Shown piece after piece: positions 5,612-15,989 of a stretch of 44,122 nt of DNA; position 1 is the first letter of the stretch; every line of letters starts with the position of its first letter. The notes below the pieces were generated by a model that was not told where the DNA came from, searched no databases, and was given only the letters and a program-made list of their open reading frames with translations. The translations under genes were made by a program, and so were the position numbers. Origin of the DNA: Klenkia sp. PcliD-1-E (lineage in GTDB: Bacteria > Actinomycetota > Actinomycetes > Mycobacteriales > Geodermatophilaceae). Where the stretch lies: assembly GCF_024124375.1 (NCBI RefSeq), contig NZ_JAMXRZ010000023.1, positions 1 to 44,122 of the forward strand, read 5' to 3'.

Positions 5612-6418
5612 GTGACCGTCATGGACCGCACCCCGTTGATCGGCGCCGACCACCTGGACCTCCTGGTGACCGCCGCCATCCAGTACCGGCAGCTGATCAG
5701 CCCCACCACCGCCGCGTTCAGCCCCGCCGGCTCGACGCGCGCGACAGCGGCCTCTCCTCGCGAGGCCGGCCAGCTGCTGCTCGAGGAGAACCTGGCCGCG
5801 GCCCGATGGCGCGTGAGCCGGGGCCGCGGCCGCGCACCCGTGCAGCTCCTGGAGTACAGCTTCCGGCCCGTGCTGACCCCGTGGACCGCGGTCGAGGTGA
5901 TCAAGGCCGTCCACGCCTACCAACACGACACGGCCGACTCCCCCGGCTGGTCCGGCAGCGCAGCGCACCACCTGACGGGCTCGATCGAGAGGGCCGCGAC
6001 CCAGCACCTGCCCGGATACGCGCAAGCGCTCTGGACCTGGCGCCGGCCGTCTGGGCTCGTGCAGCCCGTCGGGTTGCACGGGGCCTGGGCTCCGGTGGTC
6101 CCTCAGGTGCGCTGGAGCGACGTCGATGACGTCCTGGCCGGATGGGTGCACACCCCGGTCGTGGTGGTCACCCTCGAAGCCCTCGAGCTGCTCCCGGCGC
6201 AGCTGCCGCCGCGTGAAGGAGCCACCTTCGTGCTGACGCAGTCGGGCCGGCTGGGTAGCCACGAGTGGAGCCTGCTTGAGCACGTAGCCGGCGGGGTACT
6301 GGTCGAGCTTCCCCGGGCCGCCGGCTGGCTGGACCAACAGCTCGGCCCCGTGTCACCGGCGGCGGAACTCCAGCCGGCGCACCACAGCGCCCGACAGATC
6401 CCGCCGGCAGCTTCCTAG
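5612..6418 (+). CDS. Unknown protein with AYQ-GW motif
   Basis: A 268-residue protein. The start is GTG 5612, with AGGA 4 bp upstream, or ATG 5621 three codons later. The centre holds VHAYQHDTADSPGWSGSAAHH and a helix ending HLPGY, resembling the divergent 149-residue protein. The C-terminal half (VVVVTLEALELLPAQLPPRE, then LTQSGRLGSHEWSLLEHV) looks like an alpha/beta domain. No signal peptide or membrane segment is seen. It is transcribed alone, with its own sigma-70-type promoter and leader stem-loop copy 6, and ends before a strong hairpin at 6490-6534. Function is unknown. Confidence 0.7.
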   Translation: MTVMDRTPLIGADHLDLLVTAAIQYRQLISPTTAAFSPAGSTRATAASPREAGQLLLEENLAAARWRVSRGRGRAPVQLLEYSFRPVLTPWTAVEVIKAVHAYQHDTADSPGWSGSAAHHLTGSIERAATQHLPGYAQALWTWRRPSGLVQPVGLHGAWAPVVPQVRWSDVDDVLAGWVHTPVVVVTLEALELLPAQLPPREGATFVLTQSGRLGSHEWSLLEHVAGGVLVELPRAAGWLDQQLGPVSPAAELQPAHHSARQIPPAAS

Positions 6419-6489
6419 ACTGCATCCCGTCCGCTCTGCGGACCCACGATCGGTGCTGCACAACGGTTGGTATCCGGTAGCCACGATCG

Positions 6490-6534
6490 GATCCCCGACC
6501 CGCCGAAGGGTGGTTCCGGAGGCGGGCGGGGATC
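6490..6534. terminator. Bidirectional terminator hairpin
   Basis: GATCCCCG-(A)-CCCGCC pairs with GGCGGGCGGGGATC: a 14-bp stem with one bulged A and a 16-nt loop. It lies between convergent genes ending at 6418 (+) and 6639 (-). Confidence 0.7.
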
Positions 6535-6638
6535 ACGGGGGAGGACCACGCTGGCGCGGCTGCGTGCAGCCGGCAGCCGGGACCGGCAGCTCGCCCGTCG
6601 ACCAGGTTGCCCAGCGACGTCGACCGTCTCCCCGACGG

Positions 6639-6872
6639 TCAGGACTGGTCACGGTTGAGCCAGCCTGCGAGCCATTGGATGGCCAGCTGCCGGCCGTCCT
6701 CGCTCGAGACGGACAGCGCGGTCACGATCACCGCCGCGGCGAGGCTCGGGGCCGGCTCCCCGAAGAGGGCGATGAGCACGGCGGCCACCAGCAGCAGGAG
6801 CTGTGTGAGGCGCGAGGGGCGAGCGGCAGGCGGCCGGCCGGAGGGAAGGTGGGGGAACTGAGGTGCGGTCAT
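6639..6872 (-). CDS. Small membrane protein
   Basis: A 77-residue protein with a short polar proline-rich N-terminus and a hydrophobic centre (LTQLLLLVAAVLIALFGEPA then SLAAAVIVTALSV, about residues 22-55). This makes one long or two short membrane helices, followed by a polar C-terminus ending NRDQS. The ATG is at 6872. It faces the winged-helix gene at 7029 across a shared 156-bp intergenic region with direct repeats. No family is recognised; small two-helix proteins like this are common on actinobacterial plasmids. Confidence 0.6.
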   Translation of the reverse strand: MTAPQFPHLPSGRPPAARPSRLTQLLLLVAAVLIALFGEPAPSLAAAVIVTALSVSSEDGRQLAIQWLAGWLNRDQS

Positions 6873-6923
6873 GAGGCCAGGTTCTGCGGCTCAACCACCC
6901 CGGTCCACCTGGCGCTCATTAAC

Positions 6924-6957
6924 GTACTCGCGGCTTGCTGGGTATGCACTCGCGGCT
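6924..6957. repeat. Two 12-bp direct repeats, 22 bp apart
   Basis: G(T/C)ACTCGCGGCT occurs at 6924-6935 and 6946-6957. The 22-bp period places both on the same DNA face, as for operators or iterons. They lie upstream of the gene at 7029. Confidence 0.5.
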
Positions 6958-7028
6958 GATACTGACCCCGCTACCCGCTGAACAGTGTGTGACGGCCGGG
7001 AGTACGTGACCCGGAGGTGCGTTACAAG

Positions 7029-8159
7029 ATGGCCAAGATCGCGTTCGACTTGTCCGCTGTCAGCCCCGCCGCGAAGGCGCAGCTGGAGAAGGCCGAGTGG
7101 TGGGAGCAGCGACGCACGAGGTCTGCGGCGGATCGGCAGGCGCGCCGCGAAAAGCTCGAGGCGGCCGAGCAGGCGATCAACCGTGCCTGCGCTGCCTACG
7201 ACACCGAACTCAGGACCGCCAGCACGGAGACCGAGACGCCGAGCTTCCCGCCCCTGCAACTCCGGTACGGCTTCGTCGCACTCCGGAACCGCCGGGACCT
7301 TCCTCCCGAGCTCGGAGGCCCATCCCTGGACGGGATGTCCAGGGAGGAGCGCCGCCAGCGCGATCGTCAGACCCGCCCCCCGATGACCCGGATGACCATC
7401 GATCGATCCAAGGCGCTGCCGACCTTCCTCGGCATGGTCTACGCCCACCAGGCCGACCCCACGCGCCGGCGGGGTCGACGCCGGGTCTCCAACAACCGCG
7501 CAAACGCGGTGGCCATCGACAGCCGGGCCTCCTGGGCCACCATCTGCGGGCGCTGGCACCCGAACCTGGCCGCCCGCCGGGCCCGACTGGTCCGCGACCT
7601 CGACGACCTCGAACGCGCACGGCTGCTGGAGCTCACCAACGACCAGCGCGCCCGCTACGAGGGGTTCAAGCTGCTCTCCGACGATGGCTCCGAAGCGCAC
7701 TACCGGATCCCGAACGACCACGATGACTACCTCGAGCTGCCCAGCGAGTTCATCCGACAGGGCTGGCATCTGGTGCTCACCCCCGCCGAGATCGCCACGC
7801 TCATGGTCATCCACCACATGCTCGCCATCACCGCGGTGCCCGCCGGCGTCCCGGGCGTCGGCATCCCCAGAACCACCCGAGCCGCCGTCTACGGCTTGAG
7901 CCCCGAGGCCTACGAGTCGGTTCACGAGCTGGAAGAGTTCGGCCTGATCACCGTGCACGACCCCATGCCGCACCGCCGTCAGGGCTTCCTGCGCGCCCGG
8001 TCAGCTGCACAACGCACCGAGGACGAGGCAGCCGAGGTCGACCTGAGGCCCGAGACCTACCAGCTGGCCGTAGTGGATCCCAACCCCTTCGCCCGGCCCG
8101 CGCTGAGGACCGTTCACGCCGCACTGGACAACTCCCCGGCCGCGCCCCGGTTCTACTAG
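7029..8159 (+). CDS. Winged-helix protein, possible replication initiator
   Basis: A 376-residue protein starting at ATG 7029 with GGAGG 11 bp upstream. The N-terminus is a charged helix (residues 15-60, rich in A/E/R). A basic stretch near TRRRGRRRVSNNRAN is followed by SWATICGRWHPNLAARRARL, which looks like a first DNA-binding domain. A segment of about 100 residues (LPSEFIRQGWHLVLTPAEI ... SPEAYESVHELEEFGLI) reads as a winged helix. Two winged helices plus basic linker is the layout of many plasmid Rep proteins, and direct repeats lie upstream at 6924-6957. A transcription regulator is equally possible. No nuclease or helicase motifs are visible. Confidence 0.6.
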   Translation: MAKIAFDLSAVSPAAKAQLEKAEWWEQRRTRSAADRQARREKLEAAEQAINRACAAYDTELRTASTETETPSFPPLQLRYGFVALRNRRDLPPELGGPSLDGMSREERRQRDRQTRPPMTRMTIDRSKALPTFLGMVYAHQADPTRRRGRRRVSNNRANAVAIDSRASWATICGRWHPNLAARRARLVRDLDDLERARLLELTNDQRARYEGFKLLSDDGSEAHYRIPNDHDDYLELPSEFIRQGWHLVLTPAEIATLMVIHHMLAITAVPAGVPGVGIPRTTRAAVYGLSPEAYESVHELEEFGLITVHDPMPHRRQGFLRARSAAQRTEDEAAEVDLRPETYQLAVVDPNPFARPALRTVHAALDNSPAAPRFY

Positions 8160-8199
8160 GGCACACAGCCGACCCCGCCCGCCCCCGAGCGCGTCGCAC

Positions 8200-8220
8200 C
8201 ACCAGCCCCTTGAGCTGGTG
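8200..8220 (+). terminator. Hairpin terminator
   Basis: A perfect 7-bp stem CACCAGC/GCTGGTG with a 7-nt loop, 41 bp after the stop of the winged-helix gene. Confidence 0.5.
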
Positions 8221-8270
8221 ATCCGCGTGGCGGTCAGGACCCCAAGACCCCCAGATGCCAGGGTGCTGGC

Positions 8271-9041
8271 GTGAGCGGGGACGAGAACAGCAGGCGCAGC
8301 GCGGTCCGATACGAGACGAAGACGGTGCAGGCCGTACGGGGCACCGTGGCCAAGACCATCGCGAACTGGGAAGCCCAGGGCTGGGAGGTCGTGTCCCAGT
8401 CTGAAGGTCTTCTTCGTACCGAGATCACCCTCGGGCGGGCCAAGCGTGGGATCGACGTCCGCCGCTACGCCCTCATCGGGGCTGGGGCAGCCGTCGTGAT
8501 CGGGGCCATCGTGGCGGTCAGCATCCTCGCCGGCGGCGGGGGCGACGAGGAGACCACGGCACAGCAGGCAGCAGGCACCACCTCCACCAGCACCACGACA
8601 ACCTCCCCCGCAGCACCACCGGCCACCTCGAGCGCAGCCCCCTCGGAGGAGACCGTCCTGACCGCCGAGAACAACTCCGACCTCGCCGCCGTCCTGGCCG
8701 TGACCGACTACTGCAGTCCGCAGGTCGCGACCTTCGCGCAGACCTACCAGGGCCGCACGATCGCCTTCCCTGCCAGCGTGGCCAACATCGCCAACCACGA
8801 CGGCGCCAGCACCAGGTACGACATCCTCCTCGCCCCCGGCGACGAGGGACCGAACAGCACGGTCGGCCCGGCCTTCCAGTTCCGCGACGTCAACACCACC
8901 AACGACCTGAACATCACCGGCGACGGACCGAACTCCATCACCGCCGGGACCCTGCTGGACGTCACCGCCGAGGTCGACGAGTACGACGCAACCTACGGGT
9001 GCCTGTTCCGCCTACAGCCGGTCCAGACCAGCTTTCGCTGA
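8271..9041 (+). CDS. DUF4839 domain protein, membrane-anchored
   Basis: A 256-residue protein starting at GTG 8271. Residues about 13-50 (YETKTVQAVRGTVAKTIANW, then GWEVVSQSEG) form the small N-terminal domain that precedes DUF4839 in actinobacterial proteins. One transmembrane helix (RYALIGAGAAVVIGAIVAVS, about 65-84) and a long Ser/Thr/Pro/Ala linker follow. The C-terminal domain carries the DUF4839 pattern: YQGRTIAFPASVANIANH, TRYDILLAPGD, FRDVNTTNDLNITG and a final LFRLQPV. This topology would put DUF4839 outside the cell. Its role is not established. The gene converges with and overlaps the HTH gene at 9012 by 30 bp. Confidence 0.85.
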   Translation: MSGDENSRRSAVRYETKTVQAVRGTVAKTIANWEAQGWEVVSQSEGLLRTEITLGRAKRGIDVRRYALIGAGAAVVIGAIVAVSILAGGGGDEETTAQQAAGTTSTSTTTTSPAAPPATSSAAPSEETVLTAENNSDLAAVLAVTDYCSPQVATFAQTYQGRTIAFPASVANIANHDGASTRYDILLAPGDEGPNSTVGPAFQFRDVNTTNDLNITGDGPNSITAGTLLDVTAEVDEYDATYGCLFRLQPVQTSFR

Positions 9042-9320
9042 CTCGTCGCCGGGCCGGTCGAGCCAGTAGTACAGGGAGGGCGCCGCGACACCGGCGGCCC
9101 GGGCGACATCGGCCTTCGTGTGGGTGCCAGCCGCAGCCCGCCGGATCAACTCGGCCCACTCGGCGTTGATCGCCCGCAGCACCTCGCGCAGCTCGAGAGC
9201 CTGCCGCGACGTCGTCCCATGGTCGACCACCGCATCGGCAACCCGCCGGCGGACCGCCCTACGCCGTCCCGCTGCTGCACGCAGGTCATCGAGCTCGTCG
9301 ACCCCGTCAGGTGCAGTCAC
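9012..9320 (-). CDS. Small helix-turn-helix protein
   Basis: A 102-residue protein from GTG 9320. The N-terminal part is a charged helical region rich in A/R; the C-terminus contains TKADVARAAGVAAPSLYYWL, a clear helix-turn-helix of the type used to recognise DNA. No ribosome-binding site is evident before GTG 9320, so the transcript may be leaderless, or the start may lie further upstream (to 9476). The last 30 bp overlap the convergent DUF4839 gene. It is probably a local repressor; its target is unknown. Confidence 0.6.
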   Translation of the reverse strand: MTAPDGVDELDDLRAAAGRRRAVRRRVADAVVDHGTTSRQALELREVLRAINAEWAELIRRAAAGTHTKADVARAAGVAAPSLYYWLDRPGDESAKAGLDRL

Positions 9321-9497
9321 TAAACGATGATGACCGATAAGTCGTGCACGAGGGCATTGAGTGGGGCCTAAGTCGGAGGTATATCCACGCCGCAAGCCAA
9401 GATGCCCAGTCCGGCCCCCTGCGCTCGAAATGCCTTCAGATGCACACCTGGCGGCACTTGTGCAGGCATTCGACACTTTATTCCACTTGATGAGCGA

Positions 9498-10064
9498 TCA
9501 TGAGTGGGTAGCGAGGAATATCAGGAGGGTTAACAGTCCCGCCCCGAGAGCGTAGGCGGCGCCCCACCCAATTGCAGCTACTCGAGGCCGCGTTTCGACG
9601 GTACTTGTATCCGGGCACCATTGTGACGGATCGTCGAACTGACGGCCCAGGGACTCTTCGATACGCGTTCGCGCACGCCGCGCACTAGGGTATTTCCCTA
9701 TTGCGCCGATCAGCGATTGGGCAACAGCCGTTGACCCCTCACGCTTTCCCGAGTTCAACACCACCTCAAAGCCGTTGTCTACTGCGATCCATCGGACGGT
9801 GTCCATCGGTATGCGCTTGGTCGACCACATATTGATGAGTTGAACTGAGTCACGGTCAGCGCTGATTTTCGAGGTTGCCACCAGCCACGCCGGTATCGCT
9901 AACGCTCCGAACATTGAGCCATAGAGGAACGCGGATGGTGCTGTGGAGAAGGCGGGAAGAATAGCGGTGTTGATCAGTAACTGGAAGGCAATAATAAGGC
10001 CCATGAAAACTCTCAAGCCCAAATTAGCCCGGATCGTTACCGGCATTTCTAATCCAATCGTCAT
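9498..10064 (-). CDS. Membrane PH-like protein, candidate Rhs immunity
   Basis: A 188-residue protein starting 4 bp inside the end of the Rhs gene (ATGA overlap). Two hydrophobic helices at about residues 15-62 are followed by a beta-rich stretch ([19 protein letters not shown], then [19 protein letters not shown]) that looks like a bacterial PH domain, and a C-terminal membrane helix (165-186). Genes directly after Rhs toxin tips usually encode the cognate immunity protein, and the base composition here is lower in GC than the Rhs body, as is typical of the swappable tip-immunity cassette. Immunity is inferred from position only; no known immunity family is recognised. Confidence 0.6.
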   Translation of the reverse strand: MTIGLEMPVTIRANLGLRVFMGLIIAFQLLINTAILPAFSTAPSAFLYGSMFGALAIPAWLVATSKISADRDSVQLINMWSTKRIPMDTVRWIAVDNGFEVVLNSGKREGSTAVAQSLIGAIGKYPSARRARTRIEESLGRQFDDPSQWCPDTSTVETRPRVAAIGWGAAYALGAGLLTLLIFLATHS

Positions 10065-13000
10065 CGGCGTCGCTGAACTCGCCAGCCGTCGCTGTAGCCC
10101 ATGATGGCAAGTGACGCGTTAGCGAGCATGTTGGTGCCGATCTGACCGTAACGGCCTACCCTGGCAATTCCGTTTGCGGCGTGTCGACCGATGCTGGCGA
10201 AGGCGCTGTTTCTCCATGCGCCGCTTAGCGCTCGCCCTGCGACGCCGCCGGCAACAGCGATAGCTGCGCCGCGTCCGAATGTTCCCCAGTTGAAGCTGGC
10301 CTGGCCGCTACGCGAGAAGGATGTCGCACTTGCAGCTGCCAGGAGAATTCCGGCGCCCATGCAGGCTCCAGCACTCATGACAACGCATGCCCCCAACCCC
10401 ACATAGGTGGCAACCCTCGTGATGGTGCCCCAGTTTCGTTGGACTGCGTGGTATGCGCGAGTGACGTGGCTGGTGACCCAGGACCACGGACTCTTTCCAT
10501 CCAGGTCCATCTGGTTGATGGGGTCGGCGTTGCTGTAGTCGTAATCGTTGGCGCTTCCGCCCTCAACGGGGTCGACGCTGAGGAATCGTCCGAGCAGGGG
10601 CGAAAACGGTCGGGCGCCCATCTGTACGACCAGGAGAGAGCCAGCGTGCTCCACGGGCCTGCGGTACTGGCCCAACCAACCGAAGTCCATCTCACCCGGC
10701 TGGTTGTTTGCCATTCCGTCCCCGGCCGCTGTGAGGGATTCCCCGAACGGGCCGTAGGTGCGGAGAGCGCCCGCCTGCTTACCGTTCGAGTCGGTCGTGA
10801 GGCTGAGGTCTCCCCGAACGGTGGGGTGGTCCCAGGTGCGCGCGGAGGCGGTGGGCGTCCAGGTGTAGACCGCGCCTCCGGGCAGGGTGATGGTGCGAGT
10901 CAGGACCCTCTGACTTGAGCTCAGGGCCAAGTCGGCGCTGTCACTGCCTGCGGTGTATCCGTAGCGAACCTCCCCGACGGGGTCACCGCTGGTCGTGGTT
11001 CGTCGGATGATCCGGTTGGTGGCGTCGCGAAGGTAGGCGACATTGGCCGGGTCGGTACCGCCGGTCTGAATTCCAATGTTTCGACCGGAGCCATCCCACT
11101 GGAGTTGGGTGGAAACGCCACCCTGGCTGTAAGCGGTGGTGTTGCCGCTCGAGTCGTAGGTAATCCCGCTGATGGTTGTGGCGCCGAGAGTGGCGATCAA
11201 TCGGTCGGCTGCGTCGTAGCAGTACCCGGTGACTGCGGTCCCTGCGCTGGTGACATCAGTCATCTTTACTCGATTGCCGTTGGACCCGGCATTAGCCTGT
11301 GTGCTTGTGGGGCACGAGCTGTCGGCTGCCGCGGTGAAGTCATAGCTGTAGTGATGGCCGGTCACCCATGCATCGACGAGCCGTCCGACAGCGTCGTAGG
11401 CAAAATTGTTGCCTGCTGGCTGTGCGTCGACCCCACCGAGCGATTCATCGACGATGGTGCCCGCCCGACTGCGGGTTACCGCAGACACCACGTCGGTGTT
11501 GTCTGCCGTGTGCCACGTGACCGAGATGGTCGCTCCAGAGCTGTCTCGCGTGACGGCCGAGAGCGAGCTCCCATTGGAGTAGCTGACGGAGTCGATCTCA
11601 CCGGCGGTGTTGTAGGTGGTGGTGGCCAGCGTGGTGCCATCCATCGCGACGGTGAGAGTGCGACCGGCGTCGTCGTAGGTGTAGGTGGTCTGCTGGGCCG
11701 GGTCGGCAGTGGTGGGCGGGGTGACCGTTTGGGTGGTCAGGCGACCGGCTCTGTCATAGGTCATGTCGGTGGTGATGCCGTTGGCATCGGTGTACTTGAT
11801 CACCCGGCCGAGCAGGTCGACCTGCGTGCGGATGGTCCCGTTGTTGTCGGTAACAGTGCTGACCAGTGGGTTACCACTCTCCGCGTAGCTGTACTGGACG
11901 GTGCGGGCGCCACCTGCTGAACCGGCGGGGAAGGTCTGGGTGACCGTGCGGCCACGGCCGTCGTAGGTGGTGCATTCCGAGCTGCCGGACGTGGTGGCGC
12001 GAGCGACCACGCGTCCTGCGGCGTCGTAGATCTGCTCGTCGGTGCGAGCAGGACCGGTAGCAGGGGCAGCCGATGTAGTGATCTTGGGGAGACCAGCCTG
12101 GTTGGCCGGGTCGTTAGCCGAGGTGCAGGGGTTGTCGCGTTGCTCGGCATCGCCGTAGGCCGTGTAGGTGACGGTTGCGCCGGTGGGCTTCGTCTTCGTG
12201 GTGGGCCGGAGGTATCCGGTTCCAAGGGCCTCATAGCCGGTGCTGCTCGTGAGCCCACCCACGGTCCGACTCGTGGCGAGACCGAAGGCGGCATCGAGGT
12301 TGCTGGCGGTGTAGCCGGTGGTCGTGGTCCGGTCGGGGATGCCGGCAGACTCGGCCGTGGTGGTCGAGGTGACGAGCCCGTAATTGGGCTTGAGGTACTG
12401 GCCAGGAACGGGCTCGTAGGTGGTGTCGGGCTTGCGCCAGTTCAAATGCAGGGTGCCGGCGCCGCCGTTGTTGTAGTAGTCGACTCGGATGCGGTGCAAG
12501 GAGCCGGCGGTGGGGTTGGCGAAGCTGCCCGACACCGCGCGGAGCGAGCCAGCAGTCCAGGAGTCGACGACCAGGGTGTCGTCGATCCACAGCCGTGCAC
12601 CGTCGTCGACCTCGAGCTCGAGGGTGTACGAACCGGCGGTCGGGAAGACGATGTCCCCGGTGGCGCGGGCCCCGAAGGTACCTGCAGGAATGCCGGTGGC
12701 CGGAGCGGCGCCACTGGCCCAGTCACCGCGGAGGCGACCGTCGGTGGTGCCGAGCCCAGTCTGATAGACCTTCGGCGCCCCCGTCAGGGTGGTGTTGTCG
12801 TACAGCGCGACGCCCAGGCCGGCAATGCCCTCGTCGTAGCCCGTCGTGGTCTGGGGGATCGTCGATGCGCATGCTGCCGTCGGGGTCTGCCCGTTGAAGC
12901 AGGAGGCCGAGGCGGGCCCGTAGGTGATGGTGGGCCGGTTGCGGGCGTCGTACACGGTGCTCGAGACTCGCCCGGCGGCATCCGTGGAGGTCAGCTGCAG

Positions 13001-14455
13001 ATCCTGCACGTTCCACGTCTGGCTGGTGACTCGGCCGGTCGCATCTGTGGTGGACAGCAACCGGTCTGCGTCGTCGTAAACGACCTTGCTGAAGAAGCCG
13101 GAGGAGGGGTTGAGCCCGGCGGCGTCGACGTAGGTGGTGCGGTTGGCCGCGTCGTACCGGTAGGTCCGCTGCGGCCGGTCCTGGTTGGAGGTGGGCTTGG
13201 GGCCGGTCACGGTCTGCGCCGCCGGCTTACCGCGCGTCGTGGTGTAGGTGATCGTGGTGGTGGCGTCGGAGGAAGCGTTGGCGCTCGGGTTGGAGGCAAC
13301 CCAGTCCGCACCCAACGCGTCGCGGGCGCCGGTGAGGAGACCGTTGGCGTCGTAGGCGTAGTCGGTGACCGCACCGCCGGGGTTCTCGACGCGAGCCAGC
13401 CGGCCGTTGGAGTACCAGTAGCGGGTTTCGGTCCCGTCCCAGTACGTGATGCGGCACAGCATTCGCCCGGGAGGAGTGGCGTCGAATCCCGAGGGGATGT
13501 TGGCGCCGTTGTAGCAGTTCTCGCCGGACCGGTTGTAGGTCAGCGTGGCGCTGCGCCCGGAGACGGGGTCGACGATCTGGCTGAGTCGGGACGGGGTGCC
13601 GGAGTAGACGTTCTGCAAGGCGGCGGGCTTGCGGGAGTCCAGGGTCGAGGTGAGGGTGTCCAGCTTGCCGTCGGTGCGGAAGGTGTAGACCTGCCCGCCC
13701 TCGGTGAGGGTGACGCGGCCGCCGGAGTCGATGCTGAGGACGCCGGTCTCGTCCGCTGGCGGTGCGTAGCTGCCGTTGGTCTTGGTCCAGGTGTGCTTGG
13801 CGCCGGATGCGTCGGTGAGCACGACGGTCTGGTCGGCGATGAGGGCGTCGGTGTAGACCGCGCCGCTGCCGTCGAGGTCGGCGGACAAAGTCCAGCCTTG
13901 GGGAAGAGCCGGGCTGTCGGTGGTGGTGAGCCAGGAGCTGGGCACGATCTGTTCGGGCACGGTGCCGCCGGCGGTGGTGCGGACGTAGAGCTTCATCGAC
14001 GCCGAGCCGGTCATCTCCTCGGACTCCACGACGATCGGCACCATCTGGCCGGCGACCAGGTCGATGCTCTTGGCCTTCGCGGTCGCCCAGTTCACCGTCG
14101 AGGTCGAGGCGGTGTTGTCGTAGACCACGGTGCCGTTGATGACGACCCAGCCGGTGTCGTCGTGCGTTCCGGCGAACTGGTAGGTACCGGTGACCGGGGG
14201 GACGAAGTAGCCCTGCCAACGGGTCAGGAACCAGTCGGTACCCAGGATGGGCGGGAAGGGAGACGCGGTGCCCCAGTCCATGTTGACCTGGGGCTCGTTG
14301 CGCACCAGGACCGGCTTCTGGGTGTTGTCGTCGATGAGCCCGGCGTGCGAGGGGTCGTCGTAGTAGGAGGCGGTCAGGCCGGTGGGAGTGGTCTGCTGGG
14401 AGTTGTAGGTCAGGTTCAGCCCGACAGACCCCCGCGGCGCAACGACCCGCGACAT
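10061..14455 (-). pseudogene. Rhs/YD-repeat PA14 toxin, body without its N-terminus
   Basis: 1464 codons of a giant polymorphic toxin. In order: a PA14 domain (about residues 25-170, [10 protein letters not shown] ... [19 protein letters not shown]), RHS/YD repeats, a second PA14 domain (about 545-680, [20 protein letters not shown]), more YD repeats ([23 protein letters not shown]), the Rhs core signature [20 protein letters not shown], and a tip of about 140 residues. The tip has two Ala/Gly-rich hydrophobic stretches and no nuclease motif, suggesting a membrane target. No signal peptide precedes it: an in-frame TAG lies 21 bp before the first ATG. The secretion signal and N-terminal domain are at 21109-21732 in the same orientation, so this body looks cut off by the intervening island. 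It might still be expressed, but export would fail. Confidence 0.85.
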
Positions 14456-14552
14456 GACGGGCCAGCACGCGGCCTATGAGCATCAGCAGCACGTCGCGTC
14501 GGCGTGACGTTCACAGCAGCCCCGCAACCCGAGCCACAGACGCCCAGCGCGA

Positions 14553-14575
14553 TTGTCGGCCGTTCGACGTACACT
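14553..14575 (+). promoter_or_regulatory. RecA-NDp promoter of the toxin-antitoxin pair
   Basis: TTGTCGGCC, 8 bp, TACACT, matching TTGTCRg, N8 and TAnnnT. Only 7 bp separate the -10 box from ATG 14583, so the antitoxin transcript is predicted to be leaderless. Confidence 0.6.
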
Positions 14576-14582
14576 TGAATAC

Positions 14583-14819
14583 ATGACACCCGACACCGCA
14601 ACTCTGATCCGAGACGGCCTCGCGCTCGACGCCGATCAGCGCGCGGTCGTCGCTAACGCCCTGCTCGAAAGCCTCCATGATGCAGACGACGAGAGCGAGG
14701 TCGATGCAGCCTGGCGTGCCGAGGCTACCCGGCGACTGGCCGAGGTGCGTGAGGGTGCGGTCGATCTGGTGGATGCCGACGAGCACTACGAGCGTTTGCG
14801 CGCCTTGCTCACCGCATGA
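14583..14819 (+). CDS. Antitoxin of addiction-module family
   Basis: A 78-residue acidic protein from ATG 14583. Its core (DQRAVVANALLESLHDADDE ... VDAAWRAEATRRLAEVREG) is that of the 'putative addiction module component' antitoxins that pair with RelE/ParE toxins: helical, with DAAW and RRLAEV motifs. It should neutralise the downstream toxin by binding it. The stop overlaps the toxin start (ATGA), the usual coupling. It sits at the edge of the island that splits the Rhs gene and has a RecA-NDp promoter, so DNA damage may change toxin-antitoxin output. An upstream extension to 14553 would run into the promoter and is rejected. Confidence 0.88.
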   Translation: MTPDTATLIRDGLALDADQRAVVANALLESLHDADDESEVDAAWRAEATRRLAEVREGAVDLVDADEHYERLRALLTA

Positions 14820-15133
14820 CCTTGGCCCAGCGAGAGCACCCCGAGGCCGTCGCGGAGTTCGACGCCGCCGTGCGCTGGTACGAAGACCAGGAGCCAGGGA
14901 TCGGCCTTGCGCTCATCGACCGAGCAAGGCAAGCCCGGAAAGACCTCGACCAATGGCCGAACGCCGCCCCACCATTCACGACCGCTGACGATGGCACCGT
15001 GATCCGCAGCAAGGCCGTTCGCGGATACCCGTACCGCATCGTCTACACGGTGGAGCCGGACACGATCCTGATCCTCGCCTACGCCCACGAGCGCCGCGAA
15101 CCCGGCTACTGGCTCCACCGGCTGAACGACTGA
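14816..15133 (+). CDS. RelE/ParE-type toxin
   Basis: A 105-residue basic protein overlapping the antitoxin by 4 bp. The ParE/RelE fold is recognisable: EHPEAVAEFDAAVRWYEDQE with the early helix, GIGLALIDRARQA, and the C-terminal strands RGYPYRIVYTVEPDTILILA, then AHERREPGYW. RelE/ParE toxins either cleave mRNA at the ribosome or poison DNA gyrase; the C-terminal YAHERREPGYW is the ParE-like ending, so a gyrase target is more likely, though not certain. It forms a complete toxin-antitoxin cassette with the preceding gene. Confidence 0.9.
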   Translation: MTLAQREHPEAVAEFDAAVRWYEDQEPGIGLALIDRARQARKDLDQWPNAAPPFTTADDGTVIRSKAVRGYPYRIVYTVEPDTILILAYAHERREPGYWLHRLND

Positions 15134-15150
15134 ACAGCACGCCGCCGGGC

Positions 15151-15952
<802 letters not shown>

Positions 15953-15989
15953 TTACCAGATCGGTGACGATTTTGGTGTTCTTGGTGGA

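Noticed and set aside
6891-7973. Long minus-strand open frame opposite the winged-helix gene
   Set aside because: Antisense shadow; the plus-strand frame has a ribosome-binding site and recognisable folds.
12140-14479. Long plus-strand open frames across the Rhs gene
   Set aside because: They are antisense shadows caused by high GC; the composition is Gly/Val/Arg-rich and without motifs.
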